A stretch of DNA of 64,000 bases from Croceimicrobium sp965228705 (GCF_965228705.1 NZ_OZ245832.1:3658001-3722000), one strand, 5' to 3'; numbered from the stretch's first letter, positions 49,394-58,635 are shown. Translations and numbers: made by a program. The notes: generated from the sequence alone by a model not told the origin.

Positions 49394-50569
49394 ATGAACG
49401 CATACATAGTAGCCGCAAAACGTACTGCCGTAGGTAAAGCTCCTCGGGGTGTATTTCGATTTACGCGTCCGGATAATTTGGCGGGCACCTTAATTCGGGA
49501 AATCCTGAAGGATATGCCCCAATTGGATAAGGAACGCATTGACGATGTGATCGTTGGGAATGCTATGCCCGAGGCCGAACAAGGAATGAACATGGGACGC
49601 CTGGTCTCTTTGATGGGATTGGATACGGTGAAAGTTCCTGGAGCTACCGTAAACCGCTGGTGTGCCAGTGGATTGGAGTCGATTGCCATTGCCTCCGCTA
49701 AGATTCACGCGGGTATCGCTGATTGCATTATCGCCGGTGGGGTAGAAAGCATGAGCTATGTTCCTATGGGGGGGTATAAGGTGGTGCCTAGCTATGAATT
49801 AGCCAAACAGCATGCCGACTATTACAATAATATGGGGCTTACTGCCGAAGCGGTGGCTCAACAGTATAAGGTTTCGCGTGAGGATCAAGATCAATTTGGA
49901 TACGAATCCCACATGAAGGCCTTAAATGCTATCGCAGAAGGTCGCTTTAAAGATGATATTGTGCCTATTGAGGTGGAGGAAATCTACCTGGATGAAAATG
50001 AAAAACGTCAGGTGCGAACCTATACAGTGGATACAGATGAAGGTCCTCGCAAGGGAACTAATGTAGAAGCCATGGCAAAATTACGCCCGGTATTCGCGGC
50101 GCGTGGCTCTGTTACTGCAGGTAACTCTTCACAGATGAGTGATGGGGCGGCCTTTGTGGTAGTGATGAGCGAGAAAATGGTAAATGAACTAGGATTGAAG
50201 CCCATTGCCCGCTTATTGAATTATCAGGTGGTTGGCGTTGAGCCTCGCGTTATGGGTATTGGTCCGGTGGAGGCTATTCCCAAGGCCTTGAAGGCGGCAG
50301 GCATGAAAAAGGATGATATTGATTTGATCGAATTGAATGAAGCCTTTGCCTCACAGTCCTTAGCAGTAATTCGCGAATTGGATTTGGACCCATCCAAAGT
50401 AAATGTAAATGGCGGGGCCATCGCGATGGGGCACCCCTTAGGTTGTACTGGTGCTAAATTATCGGTACAGATCTTTAATGAATTGAAAAAGCGGGATCAG
50501 AAATACGGCATGGTGACCATGTGCGTAGGCGAAGGTCAAGGTGCCGCGGGCATTTACGAACTTTTATAG
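49394..50569 (+). CDS. fadA: Acetyl-CoA C-acyltransferase (thiolase)
   Basis: A 391-residue thiolase that cleaves 3-ketoacyl-CoA to acetyl-CoA and a shortened acyl-CoA. The acyl-carrying Cys is in VNRWCASGLES (Cys90), the two catalytic His motifs are NEAFASQS-adjacent and NGGAIAMGHPLGCTGA, and the second active Cys is in TMCVGEGQGA. Length and motifs are normal. It would follow fadN in one operon but for the inserted S23-type gene; whether transcription reads through the repeats is open. A good terminator follows. Confidence 0.94.
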   Translation: MNAYIVAAKRTAVGKAPRGVFRFTRPDNLAGTLIREILKDMPQLDKERIDDVIVGNAMPEAEQGMNMGRLVSLMGLDTVKVPGATVNRWCASGLESIAIASAKIHAGIADCIIAGGVESMSYVPMGGYKVVPSYELAKQHADYYNNMGLTAEAVAQQYKVSREDQDQFGYESHMKALNAIAEGRFKDDIVPIEVEEIYLDENEKRQVRTYTVDTDEGPRKGTNVEAMAKLRPVFAARGSVTAGNSSQMSDGAAFVVVMSEKMVNELGLKPIARLLNYQVVGVEPRVMGIGPVEAIPKALKAAGMKKDDIDLIELNEAFASQSLAVIRELDLDPSKVNVNGGAIAMGHPLGCTGAKLSVQIFNELKKRDQKYGMVTMCVGEGQGAAGIYELL

Positions 50570-50594
50570 AACCAAGAATACGCTGATTTGTAGG

Positions 50595-50625
50595 AAACCC
50601 GGGCTTGAGATACCCGGGTTTTTTT
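50595..50625 (+). terminator. Rho-independent terminator after the thiolase gene
   Basis: AAACCCGGG (50595-50603) pairs with CCCGGGTTT (50613-50621), followed by a T run. It closes the MarR-fadN-S23-thiolase unit. Confidence 0.9.
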
Positions 50626-50712
50626 ATGCTTTGTAAAAAATAATTGCCGGTACCTGTCCCTTTTGATAGCTCATCTCCGTATTAGCTAATACAAGAATCA
50701 AAATCTCTTACA

Positions 50713-52245
50713 ATGAAGAAATTAGTATTAGCTCTATTAAGCGTTTTTAGCTTAAGCGTGGCTGCCCAATCTACCCTTACGGTTACCGTAACGGACAATG
50801 GTGCACCCGCACATGGCGTGAATGTATTTTACTATAGTTCGGACGCAAAGTTCTTTGCCAATGGCGCAGCTGCTGGCCCTACTATTGAAAATTTCGATTA
50901 CCCTCTCTTTACCAGTGGTAACGGTGTAGCCACCTTTAACCTTTGGAATGTAAGCGCGGGTGATACTGTGTTTTATGCTACCAAAGATTGTAATGGCAAT
51001 GTAATCTGGGGTGCAAGTATTTTACCTTCAGCTGGTGCCAGCATCACTGGTACTTTAGCATTAAGTTGCTTACCTGGTGATTGCGATGCGATTTTCAGAA
51101 CGGATTCTTTCCCCGGTGGAATGATCCTGGTGGAAGCGTATCCTTTAATGGAATACAGTCAAACCAGTTTACCTACTAACGGTCAAAGCATGTGGACCGT
51201 AAATGGAACTAGTTCTACTGGTTTCCCCGCTGCAAACTATGATAGTATTTCATTTTTCGGTGCTGTTAGTCCGTTTACCCTTACCTATTCCCGTGTAGAT
51301 AGTGTATGTTCTCCAATAACCTATACCTATTCTGGAAACGGCGGTGGCGGTACAGTGGTAACCTGTAACGCAGACTTTACAGCCGATACCGTAGGTGCGT
51401 CTCCTGCTGGTTATACCATGATGTATCGTGATGCTTCTACTACCAATGGTACTATTATTAATTACAACTGGCAGTTTGGTGATGGAACCGTTGCTTCGGG
51501 TCCCAATGCAATTGCTCCTACCCATACTTATAGCAGTACTGGTAATTATGCTATTTGCTTAAACATTACTTCCGTTTTAGGTAATGATACCTGTACTTCT
51601 ACTTTCTGCGATAGCGTGTATGTAGGTGGAAGCACCGGTGGCGGTGGTACTCCCATTATGTGTAATGCTTACTATATGGTAGATACACTTAACTCAGGTT
51701 TATTCCAAAATCAGTTGATCATTTGGGAAAGTTCTTACTCTAACGGAACCATTCTTAGCTATAGCTGGGACTTCGGTGACGGAACCACTATTAATGCTCA
51801 GTACCCAAGTCATACTTATGCCAATACAGGAGTGTACAATGTATGCTTAACCATTACGGCTGTAGACGCTCAAGGAGACTCTTGCATGAGTACTTTCTGT
51901 GACTCTATCGGATTCGATTCAAATGGTAACCTGGTATACAAAGGTCAAACTGGTGGATTTACCATCAATGTAATTGATCCTGCTACCGTTGGATTAGAAG
52001 AAAATTTGCTTGATGAAAGCTTAGCGATGTATCCTAACCCTGCTAATGAGAAGGTGACCCTGAGCTGGGATCCTGCTTTGAAGGTGGAAAATGTATCGGT
52101 ATTATCCTTAGCCGGTCAAGAAGTGCTTAGTGTTAGTCCTTCTGAAGCAGCTAGCTTAGAGATTAACGATCTTCCCCGCGGAGCTTACCTGGTGCGTGTT
52201 CATGCCGCAACCGCCAGCAAAACGCTTCGATTGATCGTACACTAA
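50713..52245 (+). CDS. Secreted PKD-domain protein with T9SS type A sorting domain
   Basis: A 510-residue extracellular protein: signal peptide (KKLVLALLSVFSLSVAAQ), an N-terminal carboxypeptidase-regulatory/Ig-like region (TVTVTDNGAPAHGVNVFYY), two PKD domains (NYNWQFGDGT...THTYSSTGNYAICL and SYSWDFGDGT...SHTYANTGVYNVCL) each with paired Cys, and a T9SS tail (LAMYPNPANEKVTLSW...INDLPRGAYLVRV). It should be exported by the type IX system and fixed at the surface or released. Gly-rich linkers (GGGGTP) join the domains. No catalytic domain is seen; adhesion or structural use is inferred. It has its own terminator. Confidence 0.9.
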   Translation: MKKLVLALLSVFSLSVAAQSTLTVTVTDNGAPAHGVNVFYYSSDAKFFANGAAAGPTIENFDYPLFTSGNGVATFNLWNVSAGDTVFYATKDCNGNVIWGASILPSAGASITGTLALSCLPGDCDAIFRTDSFPGGMILVEAYPLMEYSQTSLPTNGQSMWTVNGTSSTGFPAANYDSISFFGAVSPFTLTYSRVDSVCSPITYTYSGNGGGGTVVTCNADFTADTVGASPAGYTMMYRDASTTNGTIINYNWQFGDGTVASGPNAIAPTHTYSSTGNYAICLNITSVLGNDTCTSTFCDSVYVGGSTGGGGTPIMCNAYYMVDTLNSGLFQNQLIIWESSYSNGTILSYSWDFGDGTTINAQYPSHTYANTGVYNVCLTITAVDAQGDSCMSTFCDSIGFDSNGNLVYKGQTGGFTINVIDPATVGLEENLLDESLAMYPNPANEKVTLSWDPALKVENVSVLSLAGQEVLSVSPSEAASLEINDLPRGAYLVRVHAATASKTLRLIVH

Positions 52246-52268
52246 AATCATCAGCCCTTGGAAAGAAG

Positions 52269-52296
52269 GCGTCCCGGGATAACCGGGGCGCTTTTT
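52269..52296 (+). terminator. Rho-independent terminator after the PKD protein
   Basis: GCGTCCCGG (52269-52277) pairs with CCGGGGCGC (52283-52291) with one G-T pair and a five-base loop, then five T. Confidence 0.88.
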
Positions 52297-52469
52297 CCAT
52301 AGCTGGGCATTTGGGTCAAGGTTGTGAACACGAGATGTATATTTTGAAAAGGTCAGAGCCGAAGGGCATTGTTAATTTTAAGCCGCCAATTCAAATATGA
52401 TCTCTAAAACTCAGGCCAGAGTTGAGGTTTGTCGGAAAAACAAAATGACATTCCTTAACTTGGAATAGA

Positions 52470-53039
52470 ATGGATAGGAAGCTGACCAAAATAATTAGTC
52501 AATGTCGGAAGAATGATCGGCAGGCGCAGTTTGATTTGTATCATCACTGCTTTGACTATCTATTGGCCATTTGTTTCCGCTATAAAAAGCAAAGAGAAGA
52601 CGCAGTCTCCTTACTCAATGACGCTTTTTTAAAAATATTATTGAACCTGGATTCCTATGATGAGAAACAGGATTTCTTGCCCTGGATATCCAGTATAACG
52701 GTGCGAACTGCTATTGATGAATATCGTCGCGAAAAGCGGTATAAAGAGCAAACGGATTTGAAAGAAACGGATGCTGAATTAGAAGAACCCCATTTAAATC
52801 CCGGACTGGTTAAGGTGGTCGATGAAATGTCGGCCGAGGAAGTTAAGGAGTTGATTTATCACTTACCAGAACCCGAACGAATGGTGTTTGTCCTCTACGA
52901 ATGGGAGGGCTATCAGCATAAGGAAATAGCTTCTAAACTCGATTGCTCAGAACGGAGCTCCAAGCGCTATTTAAATAAAGCCAAAGAGCTGCTACGAAGA
53001 GAACTCAGCCATAAACAAGCATTAAAGAAAGTGATCTGA
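52470..53039 (+). CDS. Sigma-70 family (ECF-type) RNA polymerase sigma factor
   Basis: A 189-residue sigma factor. Region 2 (QFDLYHHCFDYLLAICFRYKKQREDAVSLLNDAFLKIL... then FLPWISSITVRTAIDEYRRE) and region 4 (LPEPERMVFVLYEWEGYQHKEIASKLDCSERSSKRYL, an HTH) are both clear, with no region 3. The stop overlaps the next gene by one base (TGATG), which encodes a membrane protein placed like an anti-sigma factor. The regulon is unknown; an envelope-related stimulus is likely from the partner's architecture. Confidence 0.9.
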   Translation: MDRKLTKIISQCRKNDRQAQFDLYHHCFDYLLAICFRYKKQREDAVSLLNDAFLKILLNLDSYDEKQDFLPWISSITVRTAIDEYRREKRYKEQTDLKETDAELEEPHLNPGLVKVVDEMSAEEVKELIYHLPEPERMVFVLYEWEGYQHKEIASKLDCSERSSKRYLNKAKELLRRELSHKQALKKVI

Positions 53040-54583
53040 TGGCCGATTGGGATAAATTAAAAGATAAAATTGGTGCAAATGCCGATGGTCCGACCCCTGC
53101 GGACTGGGAGGCTATGCAGGCGAAAATTGCAGCCCAGCCGGCTTTAACTCCGGCTGCCTCAAAAAATATTTGGTTTAGCTGGCTGGTTGCCGGATTAATT
53201 GGCTTAATGATAGGCATGGGTTCCTGGTATTTCTGGCCGCACTCTTCAGGGGAGAGTGTAGTTGGAAATAGTGACTCTAGCCTGGAATCTCCAGTTCAAA
53301 ATAATTCAAAACAAACTACTGTGGGAATACCTGATGCCGACCGAGATGTAGAAAGGCAGGAAGGACCAAGCATGGGATCGTCTGAATTAGAGATTGATCC
53401 AAACCTGAAGGAAGAAGGACAGGAGTCAGGTTATTCCGCAGTAGCTTTTAGTCCTGAAGGGGAAACTCAAGACGAGGTGGCTGATCAGGCAGAAGCTGCA
53501 GTTGCTGCTATGGATGTACAAAATGGCGAAAGCACGCCAAGCGTATATGAAAGCAATAATCCGCCCTCTTCTGAAAAAGCCAATGAAACAGAGGAACCCC
53601 TAAATGAAGAGGTTCAGGGAAAACCTTTTGAAAAAAGTGCTGCTTCCTCTGAAATTGAGGGTAAGCCTGAATTGAATTCTGATGAAACTCTGACAAATCT
53701 GGATTTAAATCGGGAATTTAATACAGCTCATTCGGACGACAAGTCTGAGAAGGATTCACAAATGGCAGGTAATTCTTTAGATGATGAAGAATCTGCTGAG
53801 CCTACAAAGATTTCCCAAGCGGAAAAGGCTGAGGATGCCGAAGAACCGCTTCTTGCTCCCGATGAGGAAGATGAAGAGTTTATACGCAGAGAAAGTGGCT
53901 TTGAATTGAATCGCATTAGTGTATTAACTGGAGTTCAAAATGATTTGAAGTCCAATTCACTTTGGGCCTATGGTGCATCGGCAGAATTACAATGGCAAAA
54001 GCGACATCAATTCTTCAGCTTAGGTCTCGGATATTATAGGGTGGAACAGCCTTATTCTATAAATGTGCCATCGCAAAAAATGCGAATTGATAGCATCTGG
54101 CAAACCAATATTCAGGACCGCGAGGTAATTGAAGTGAGTCGCCAATGGGTTATTGATTCCTTTCAGGCCGGGCACTATGTCTATGATACAACGCGTAGAA
54201 TCGTTAGTGACACTACAATTAATTTAAGTGTAGATACAAACCAATACCTGACGAATATCGTAAACCAAAGAGTAAGGGCTTATTATTATGCCGAACTGCC
54301 ACTATTGTATGGTTACCAAATGGGTAAAGGCAATTGGCAGTTTCAACTGGCCGGAGGGCTGGCATTACAACAGGTTTTGGCCTATTCCGAAGATGAAAGC
54401 GGTAGTCAATCCCTATTTGGAATGAGCGCCTTATTACAACCTGGTGCGAGCTGGCGATTTAGTGATCGTTGGTCAGTTCTGGGACGCGTACAGCTTCGCT
54501 ATCCTCTGCAACAAGATTTTGTGCTGTACAACAGGAATGAATTACGGTATTCTTTCCAGTTGGGTGTATCCTACCACTGGTAA
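53039..54583 (+). CDS. Membrane protein with acidic linker and barrel-like C-terminus, putative anti-sigma partner
   Basis: A 514-residue protein. Residues 1-43 are a small cytoplasmic domain (DWDKLKDKIGANADG... DWEAMQAKI), 44-66 one membrane span (IWFSWLVAGLIGLMIGMGSWYFW), 67-285 a low-complexity Glu/Ser/Asp-rich linker, and 290-514 a beta-rich region like an outer-membrane barrel (LWAYGASAELQWQKRHQFFSLGLGYY... FVLYNRNELRYSFQLGVSYHW). The start overlaps the sigma factor stop. The cytoplasmic part could bind the sigma factor, and the acidic linker could span the periplasm to the outer membrane. This whole-envelope signal idea is inference; the layout is seen. Confidence 0.75.
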   Translation: MADWDKLKDKIGANADGPTPADWEAMQAKIAAQPALTPAASKNIWFSWLVAGLIGLMIGMGSWYFWPHSSGESVVGNSDSSLESPVQNNSKQTTVGIPDADRDVERQEGPSMGSSELEIDPNLKEEGQESGYSAVAFSPEGETQDEVADQAEAAVAAMDVQNGESTPSVYESNNPPSSEKANETEEPLNEEVQGKPFEKSAASSEIEGKPELNSDETLTNLDLNREFNTAHSDDKSEKDSQMAGNSLDDEESAEPTKISQAEKAEDAEEPLLAPDEEDEEFIRRESGFELNRISVLTGVQNDLKSNSLWAYGASAELQWQKRHQFFSLGLGYYRVEQPYSINVPSQKMRIDSIWQTNIQDREVIEVSRQWVIDSFQAGHYVYDTTRRIVSDTTINLSVDTNQYLTNIVNQRVRAYYYAELPLLYGYQMGKGNWQFQLAGGLALQQVLAYSEDESGSQSLFGMSALLQPGASWRFSDRWSVLGRVQLRYPLQQDFVLYNRNELRYSFQLGVSYHW

Positions 54584-54619
54584 GGATTTGTAGATTACAC
54601 AAAGGATACTCTGCAATGG

Positions 54620-54655
54620 AGGTGCTTCTTGTAAAAGGGGCACCTTTATTTTTTT
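54620..54655 (+). terminator. Terminator after the anti-sigma-like gene
   Basis: AGGTGC (54620-54625) pairs with GCACCT (54640-54645), followed by TTATTTTTTT. Confidence 0.7.
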
Positions 54656-54673
54656 GAAAAAGCTCGATCATAA

Positions 54674-54689
54674 ACTATGCATGCATAGT
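54674..54689. promoter_or_regulatory. TATGCATGCATA operator before the acyl-CoA dehydrogenase gene
   Basis: ACTATGCATGCATAGT is a perfect 16-bp palindrome with the same 12-bp centre as the site before the MarR-fadN operon. It lies 9 bp before the -7 box, over the -33 region. Confidence 0.75.
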
Positions 54690-54698
54690 AAATTTTAG

Positions 54699-54706
54699 TA
54701 TTTTTG
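54699..54706 (+). promoter_or_regulatory. -7 promoter box of the acyl-CoA dehydrogenase gene
   Basis: TATTTTTG fits TANNTTTG. It rules out the upstream TTG start at 54704, which lies inside the box, and supports the ATG at 54731. Confidence 0.6.
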
Positions 54707-54730
54707 GGCAAATCCAAAAAAATTCTCGCA

Positions 54731-56533
54731 ATGGCAGATGTCGATACTAAGTCCTTTTTAAAGGGTGGCGAATTTCTAATTCGTGAGGTAAGCAGTGATG
54801 AAATCTTTATTCCGGAAGAGTTTTCAGAAGAACAGAAGATGATGGCTCAGGCCACTTCCGATTTTATCGATAAGGAAGTTGCTCCGGAACGCGAGCGATT
54901 CGAAAGCAAGGATTATAAGTTTACCGAAGACATCATGAAGAAGGCTGGCCAATTAGGCTTGCTGGGAATTAGCGTGCCAGAAGAGTATGGCGGTCTGGGA
55001 ATGGATTTTAATACCTCCATGTTGGTCTGCGATCGTATTTCAGGTATATCAGGTTCCTTGTCCACCGCCTACGGTGCGCATACCGGAATCGGTACTCTGC
55101 CCATCTTACTCTATGGAACAGAGGAGCAAAAGCAAAAGTACCTGCCAGGACTAGCCACCGGCGAATTAATGGGAGCCTATTGCTTGACGGAGCCGGGAGC
55201 AGGATCAGATGCCAATAGCGGTAAAACCAAAGCCGAATTAAGTGCAGATGGTAAGAGCTATAAAATCAATGGACAGAAGATTTGGATTTCAAACGCGGGT
55301 TTTGCGGATGTCTTTACAGTATTTGCCCGCATTGAAGACGATAAATATTTAACTGCTTTTATTGTAGAGAAGGGTAATCCCGGAATGTCATTCGGGGAAG
55401 AAGAGAATAAATTGGGTATTCGTGCCAGCTCCACTCGTCAGGTATTCTTCAATGACTGCGAAGTGGCAGTTGGAGATATGTTAGGGGAGCGTAATGGTGG
55501 ATTTAAAATTGCCATGAACGCCCTTAATTACGGTCGTATCAAATTATCAGTAGCTTGTTTGGACGCCGCCCGTCGGGTTACTACTCACGCGGTATCTTAT
55601 GCCAACGAGCGTAAACAATTCGGAACTTCTATTTCCACTTTTGGCGCTATCCAGCAAAAGCTGGCAGACATGGCTACCCGTACCTGGGTTTCGGAATCAG
55701 CGACCTATCGTGCTGGCCAAGATGTAGAAAATAATATTGCTCGCTTGATGGAAGCCGGAATGGATCAAGGCGAAGCGAAATTGAAAGGAGTAGAGGAATT
55801 CGCTATTGAATGCGCCATTTTGAAAGTATTAGGATCCGAAGCGGGAAGCTTTGTTTCGGATGAAGGTCTGCAGATTTACGGTGGTATGGGCTATAGTGCC
55901 GATGCGCCATTAGAAGCGGCTTATCGCGATATGCGCATTGCTCGTATCTATGAAGGTACCAATGAGATCAATCGCCTGCATTCGGTTGCGATGTTGCTTA
56001 AGAAGGCCTTAAAAGGAGAGCTCGACTTAATGAGTCCAGCCATGGCTGTGGCCAATGAATTAATGGAGATTCCCTCTTTCGATACGCCAGATGAGGATAT
56101 CCTTTTTGCTGAAGAGAAAGAAAGCATTTTTAAATTGAAGAAGTCTATTTTGATGGTTGCTGGTAAAGCGGTAGAGACCTTTGGAATGGATCTGGAAGCG
56201 GAGCAGGAGATTATTATGAATGCAGCCGATATGATTATCGAAGTATATGCTGCAGAGTCTGCTTTATTGAGAGCAGAGAAATTAGCAAAACAAAAAGGTG
56301 AGGAAGCGGTAAAAGTGGAAATTTCCATGGCCCGTTTATACCTGCACTGGGCCCAGGAAGCTGTGGCCAATAAAGGACGTGAAGCTATTTACAGCTTTAT
56401 TGAAGGAGATGAGCAACGTATGATGTTGATCGGTTTAAAGCGCTTTACTAAGCCTGCTAATCCGGTAAACGTTAAAGCATTACGTCGCGAAATCGCCGCT
56501 AAAGTTATCGATTCGAATAGGTACCCTTTCTAG
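54731..56533 (+). CDS. fadE: Acyl-CoA dehydrogenase, FadE-type with long C-terminus
   Basis: A 600-residue flavoprotein performing the first step of beta-oxidation. Start at ATG 54731 (MADVDTKSFLKGGEFL). Core motifs: the FAD/substrate region GAYCLTEPGAGSDANS, KIWISNAGFADVF, ASSTRQVFF, and the catalytic Glu in RIARIYEGTNEINR. A C-terminal helical extension of about 150 residues follows, as in B. subtilis FadE (594 aa) and VLCAD-like enzymes of long-chain specificity. It lies 4 kb from fadA but shares the operator palindrome of the MarR-fadN promoter. A terminator follows. Confidence 0.93.
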   Translation: MADVDTKSFLKGGEFLIREVSSDEIFIPEEFSEEQKMMAQATSDFIDKEVAPERERFESKDYKFTEDIMKKAGQLGLLGISVPEEYGGLGMDFNTSMLVCDRISGISGSLSTAYGAHTGIGTLPILLYGTEEQKQKYLPGLATGELMGAYCLTEPGAGSDANSGKTKAELSADGKSYKINGQKIWISNAGFADVFTVFARIEDDKYLTAFIVEKGNPGMSFGEEENKLGIRASSTRQVFFNDCEVAVGDMLGERNGGFKIAMNALNYGRIKLSVACLDAARRVTTHAVSYANERKQFGTSISTFGAIQQKLADMATRTWVSESATYRAGQDVENNIARLMEAGMDQGEAKLKGVEEFAIECAILKVLGSEAGSFVSDEGLQIYGGMGYSADAPLEAAYRDMRIARIYEGTNEINRLHSVAMLLKKALKGELDLMSPAMAVANELMEIPSFDTPDEDILFAEEKESIFKLKKSILMVAGKAVETFGMDLEAEQEIIMNAADMIIEVYAAESALLRAEKLAKQKGEEAVKVEISMARLYLHWAQEAVANKGREAIYSFIEGDEQRMMLIGLKRFTKPANPVNVKALRREIAAKVIDSNRYPF

Positions 56534-56561
56534 TATACTTTTTCATAAACAATGGGTATCT

Positions 56562-56594
56562 AAGCCTCTGCTTCGCGCGGAGGCTTTTTTTTTT
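56562..56594 (+). terminator. Rho-independent terminator after the acyl-CoA dehydrogenase gene
   Basis: AAGCCTC (56562-56568) pairs with GAGGCTT (56580-56586) and the loop side adds GC/GC pairs; ten T follow. Confidence 0.9.
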
Positions 56595-56665
56595 ATCCTT
56601 TATTAAATGTCGGTTCAACACTTAATTGCTAAATTGATATATCTTTGCTAAATAGGTATATTAAA

Positions 56666-57085
56666 ATGGAGGAAAGAGTTTGTCCAAATTGCGGAGGAGA
56701 AGAGTCCACTAAAAGTGGAATTGTTAAAGGTCGACAACGCTACCGCTGTAAGAACTGCAAATACCATTTCACCGTTTCTCGCCTGGGGAAAAAGATTGAT
56801 GATTATTACGTAACCAAGGCCTTGCAGCTTTATTTAGAGGGCCTTTCATATCGGGAGATTGAACGCATTTTAGGCGTTTCACACGTAAGTGTAATAAACT
56901 GGGTACGTCAACATAAAGTGAAACGACCGATGAACTCGAATTACCATCCTACCTATCGCATTTTAACCCACGATGAACTAATCAAGTTTTACCAGAACGC
57001 TGCCAACTTGAAAGGAGCGGGGATGGTTTTAACCGAATTGGGTGATAAATACATGCTTATTCGCTGGGAGCGTTTCAGAGACTGA
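56666..57085 (+). CDS. Solitary InsA-like zinc-ribbon/HTH protein
   Basis: A 139-residue protein. The N-terminus is a zinc ribbon with two Cys pairs (CPNCGG at about 6-11, CKNCKYHF near 30), followed by an HTH (YYVTKALQLYLEGLSYREIERILGVSHVSVINWVRQH). This is the DNA-binding half of IS1-type transposases (InsA), but there is no InsB/DDE partner, terminal repeat or frameshift window. A conserved-looking extra C-terminal domain (THDELIKFYQNAANLKGAGMVLTELGDKYMLIRW) is fused. The start at 56666 is supported by a TATCTTTG -7 box at 56640-56647 that excludes earlier starts. Likely a domesticated regulator, perhaps of the downstream acetate genes. Confidence 0.82.
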   Translation: MEERVCPNCGGEESTKSGIVKGRQRYRCKNCKYHFTVSRLGKKIDDYYVTKALQLYLEGLSYREIERILGVSHVSVINWVRQHKVKRPMNSNYHPTYRILTHDELIKFYQNAANLKGAGMVLTELGDKYMLIRWERFRD

Positions 57086-57212
57086 TACTTAGCGCATCGA
57101 TATTGTATTCTTTAGCGAAAAACTATACCATTTTTCATTCTGAAAGAGATTTGTAGAACCTTGGCAATACCAAAGCGCGAAGCTATGGTACCCATAACCA
57201 AACTCTTAGACG

Positions 57213-58529
57213 ATGAAAAAAACATTACTCTTAGTGCTGCTTTTGATAGGCTCAGGTTCGCTAATGGCACAAGGTTTTGCCGATTATAATGGCGGACTTA
57301 AGGTGAAGCTAAACGAAGATGGCTCTAAGTATTTCCGACTATTAACCTGGCATCAGGTATGGTTGCGCTACAATCAAAACAATGAAGGTAGCTTGCGCGC
57401 TGGCGCTCCTCAGGATGCGACCACCGATGTGGGTTTGCGTCGTTCACGCTTTCTGATGTTTAGTCAGCTTAATAAGCGTTTCTTAATTGTTACCCATTTC
57501 GGAATTAACAACCAAAACGCAGTGAGCGGCGGTTATTTGGGTATTGATGGCAAGAAGCCTCAGCTCTATATGCACGATGCCTGGGTAGACTATACCGTAA
57601 TCCCAAAATATTTAAATCTGGGTGGTGGCTTGCATTATTGGAATGGCTTAAGCCGGATGACCAATGCCTCTACCTTAAACTTAATGGCTTATGATGCCCC
57701 GATCTTAAACTGGGCTACCATTGAAGCCACTGATCAATTTGCACGTAAACTGGGCATCTTCGCTAAAGGTAAGATTGGCAAATTGGCCTATCAAGTGGCG
57801 GTGAACGATCCTTTCGAAACTAATACCGCTGGTGCTATTGCGGTAGATCGCGCCAATTACAATCCTCAAAACAGTGCTAAAGTATATGAGGGGTATTTTC
57901 AGTATGAGTTTTTCGATGCCGAAGGAAACCTTTTGCCCTACCGTGTTGGTACTTATTTAGGTACCAAAAAGGTGTTCAATATCGGAGCGGGATTCATGAG
58001 TAATCCTGATGCCATGTGGTATACCAATACTGCGGGCGATACTGTAACCAGCGGAATGAATCTCTTTTCTGTGGATGCCTTCTTGGACTTACCCTTGAAA
58101 AATGGCGGGGCCCTAACCGCTTATGCGGCTGGTTACTTCAATGATTTCGGTCCTAATAATGTACGTAGCATTGGTATCCTAAATCCCGCGGATGGTTCTA
58201 CCATTAGTGCAGGTTTACGCGGAAACTCTTTCCCCACTTTAGGAACCGGAACCAGCATCTATACCCAGCTAGGTTATATGTTGCCTAAAAAGCGCGATGA
58301 CCTGATCTGGCAACCCTATGTAGCTCTGATCTACAATGACTTTGAAGGGGTGCAAGATTCCAATGGCGATAAGGTGCCGGTAAGTGTTTTCGACTTAGGT
58401 CTGAACATGTACATGGCTGGGCACCATTCTAAATTGACCCTCAATTACCGCAGTCGTCCGGATTTCACTAATGCCGACGATGTGACCCGAAAATCGGAGA
58501 TCACCCTGCAAGCAATGATTTATCTATAA
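57213..58529 (+). CDS. Outer-membrane porin upstream of the symporter genes
   Basis: A 438-residue barrel with a signal peptide (KKTLLLVLLLIGSGSLMAQ). Strands such as YFRLLTWHQVWLRYNQN and DVGLRRSRFLMFSQLNKRFLIVTHFG follow the OprP-like pattern, and the last residues (EITLQAMIYL) end in a hydrophobic strand. It precedes the DUF4212/SSS pair by 106 bp on the same strand, so it may be the outer-membrane entry for the same solute (acetate or another small organic acid); this is inferred. Confidence 0.82.
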   Translation: MKKTLLLVLLLIGSGSLMAQGFADYNGGLKVKLNEDGSKYFRLLTWHQVWLRYNQNNEGSLRAGAPQDATTDVGLRRSRFLMFSQLNKRFLIVTHFGINNQNAVSGGYLGIDGKKPQLYMHDAWVDYTVIPKYLNLGGGLHYWNGLSRMTNASTLNLMAYDAPILNWATIEATDQFARKLGIFAKGKIGKLAYQVAVNDPFETNTAGAIAVDRANYNPQNSAKVYEGYFQYEFFDAEGNLLPYRVGTYLGTKKVFNIGAGFMSNPDAMWYTNTAGDTVTSGMNLFSVDAFLDLPLKNGGALTAYAAGYFNDFGPNNVRSIGILNPADGSTISAGLRGNSFPTLGTGTSIYTQLGYMLPKKRDDLIWQPYVALIYNDFEGVQDSNGDKVPVSVFDLGLNMYMAGHHSKLTLNYRSRPDFTNADDVTRKSEITLQAMIYL

Positions 58530-58635
58530 GGAGCAAAGATTCTGGAGTGATCGAATGCGGAGGCAGGCCAATTTATCACCTGCTTCTCATTTAACTCCAA
58601 TCGGCTCTGCCAAAAAATTCTAATACTTAATTAGC

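Noticed and set aside
54704..54730. Upstream TTG start of the acyl-CoA dehydrogenase
   Set aside because: It falls inside the TATTTTTG -7 box, so it cannot be in the transcript.
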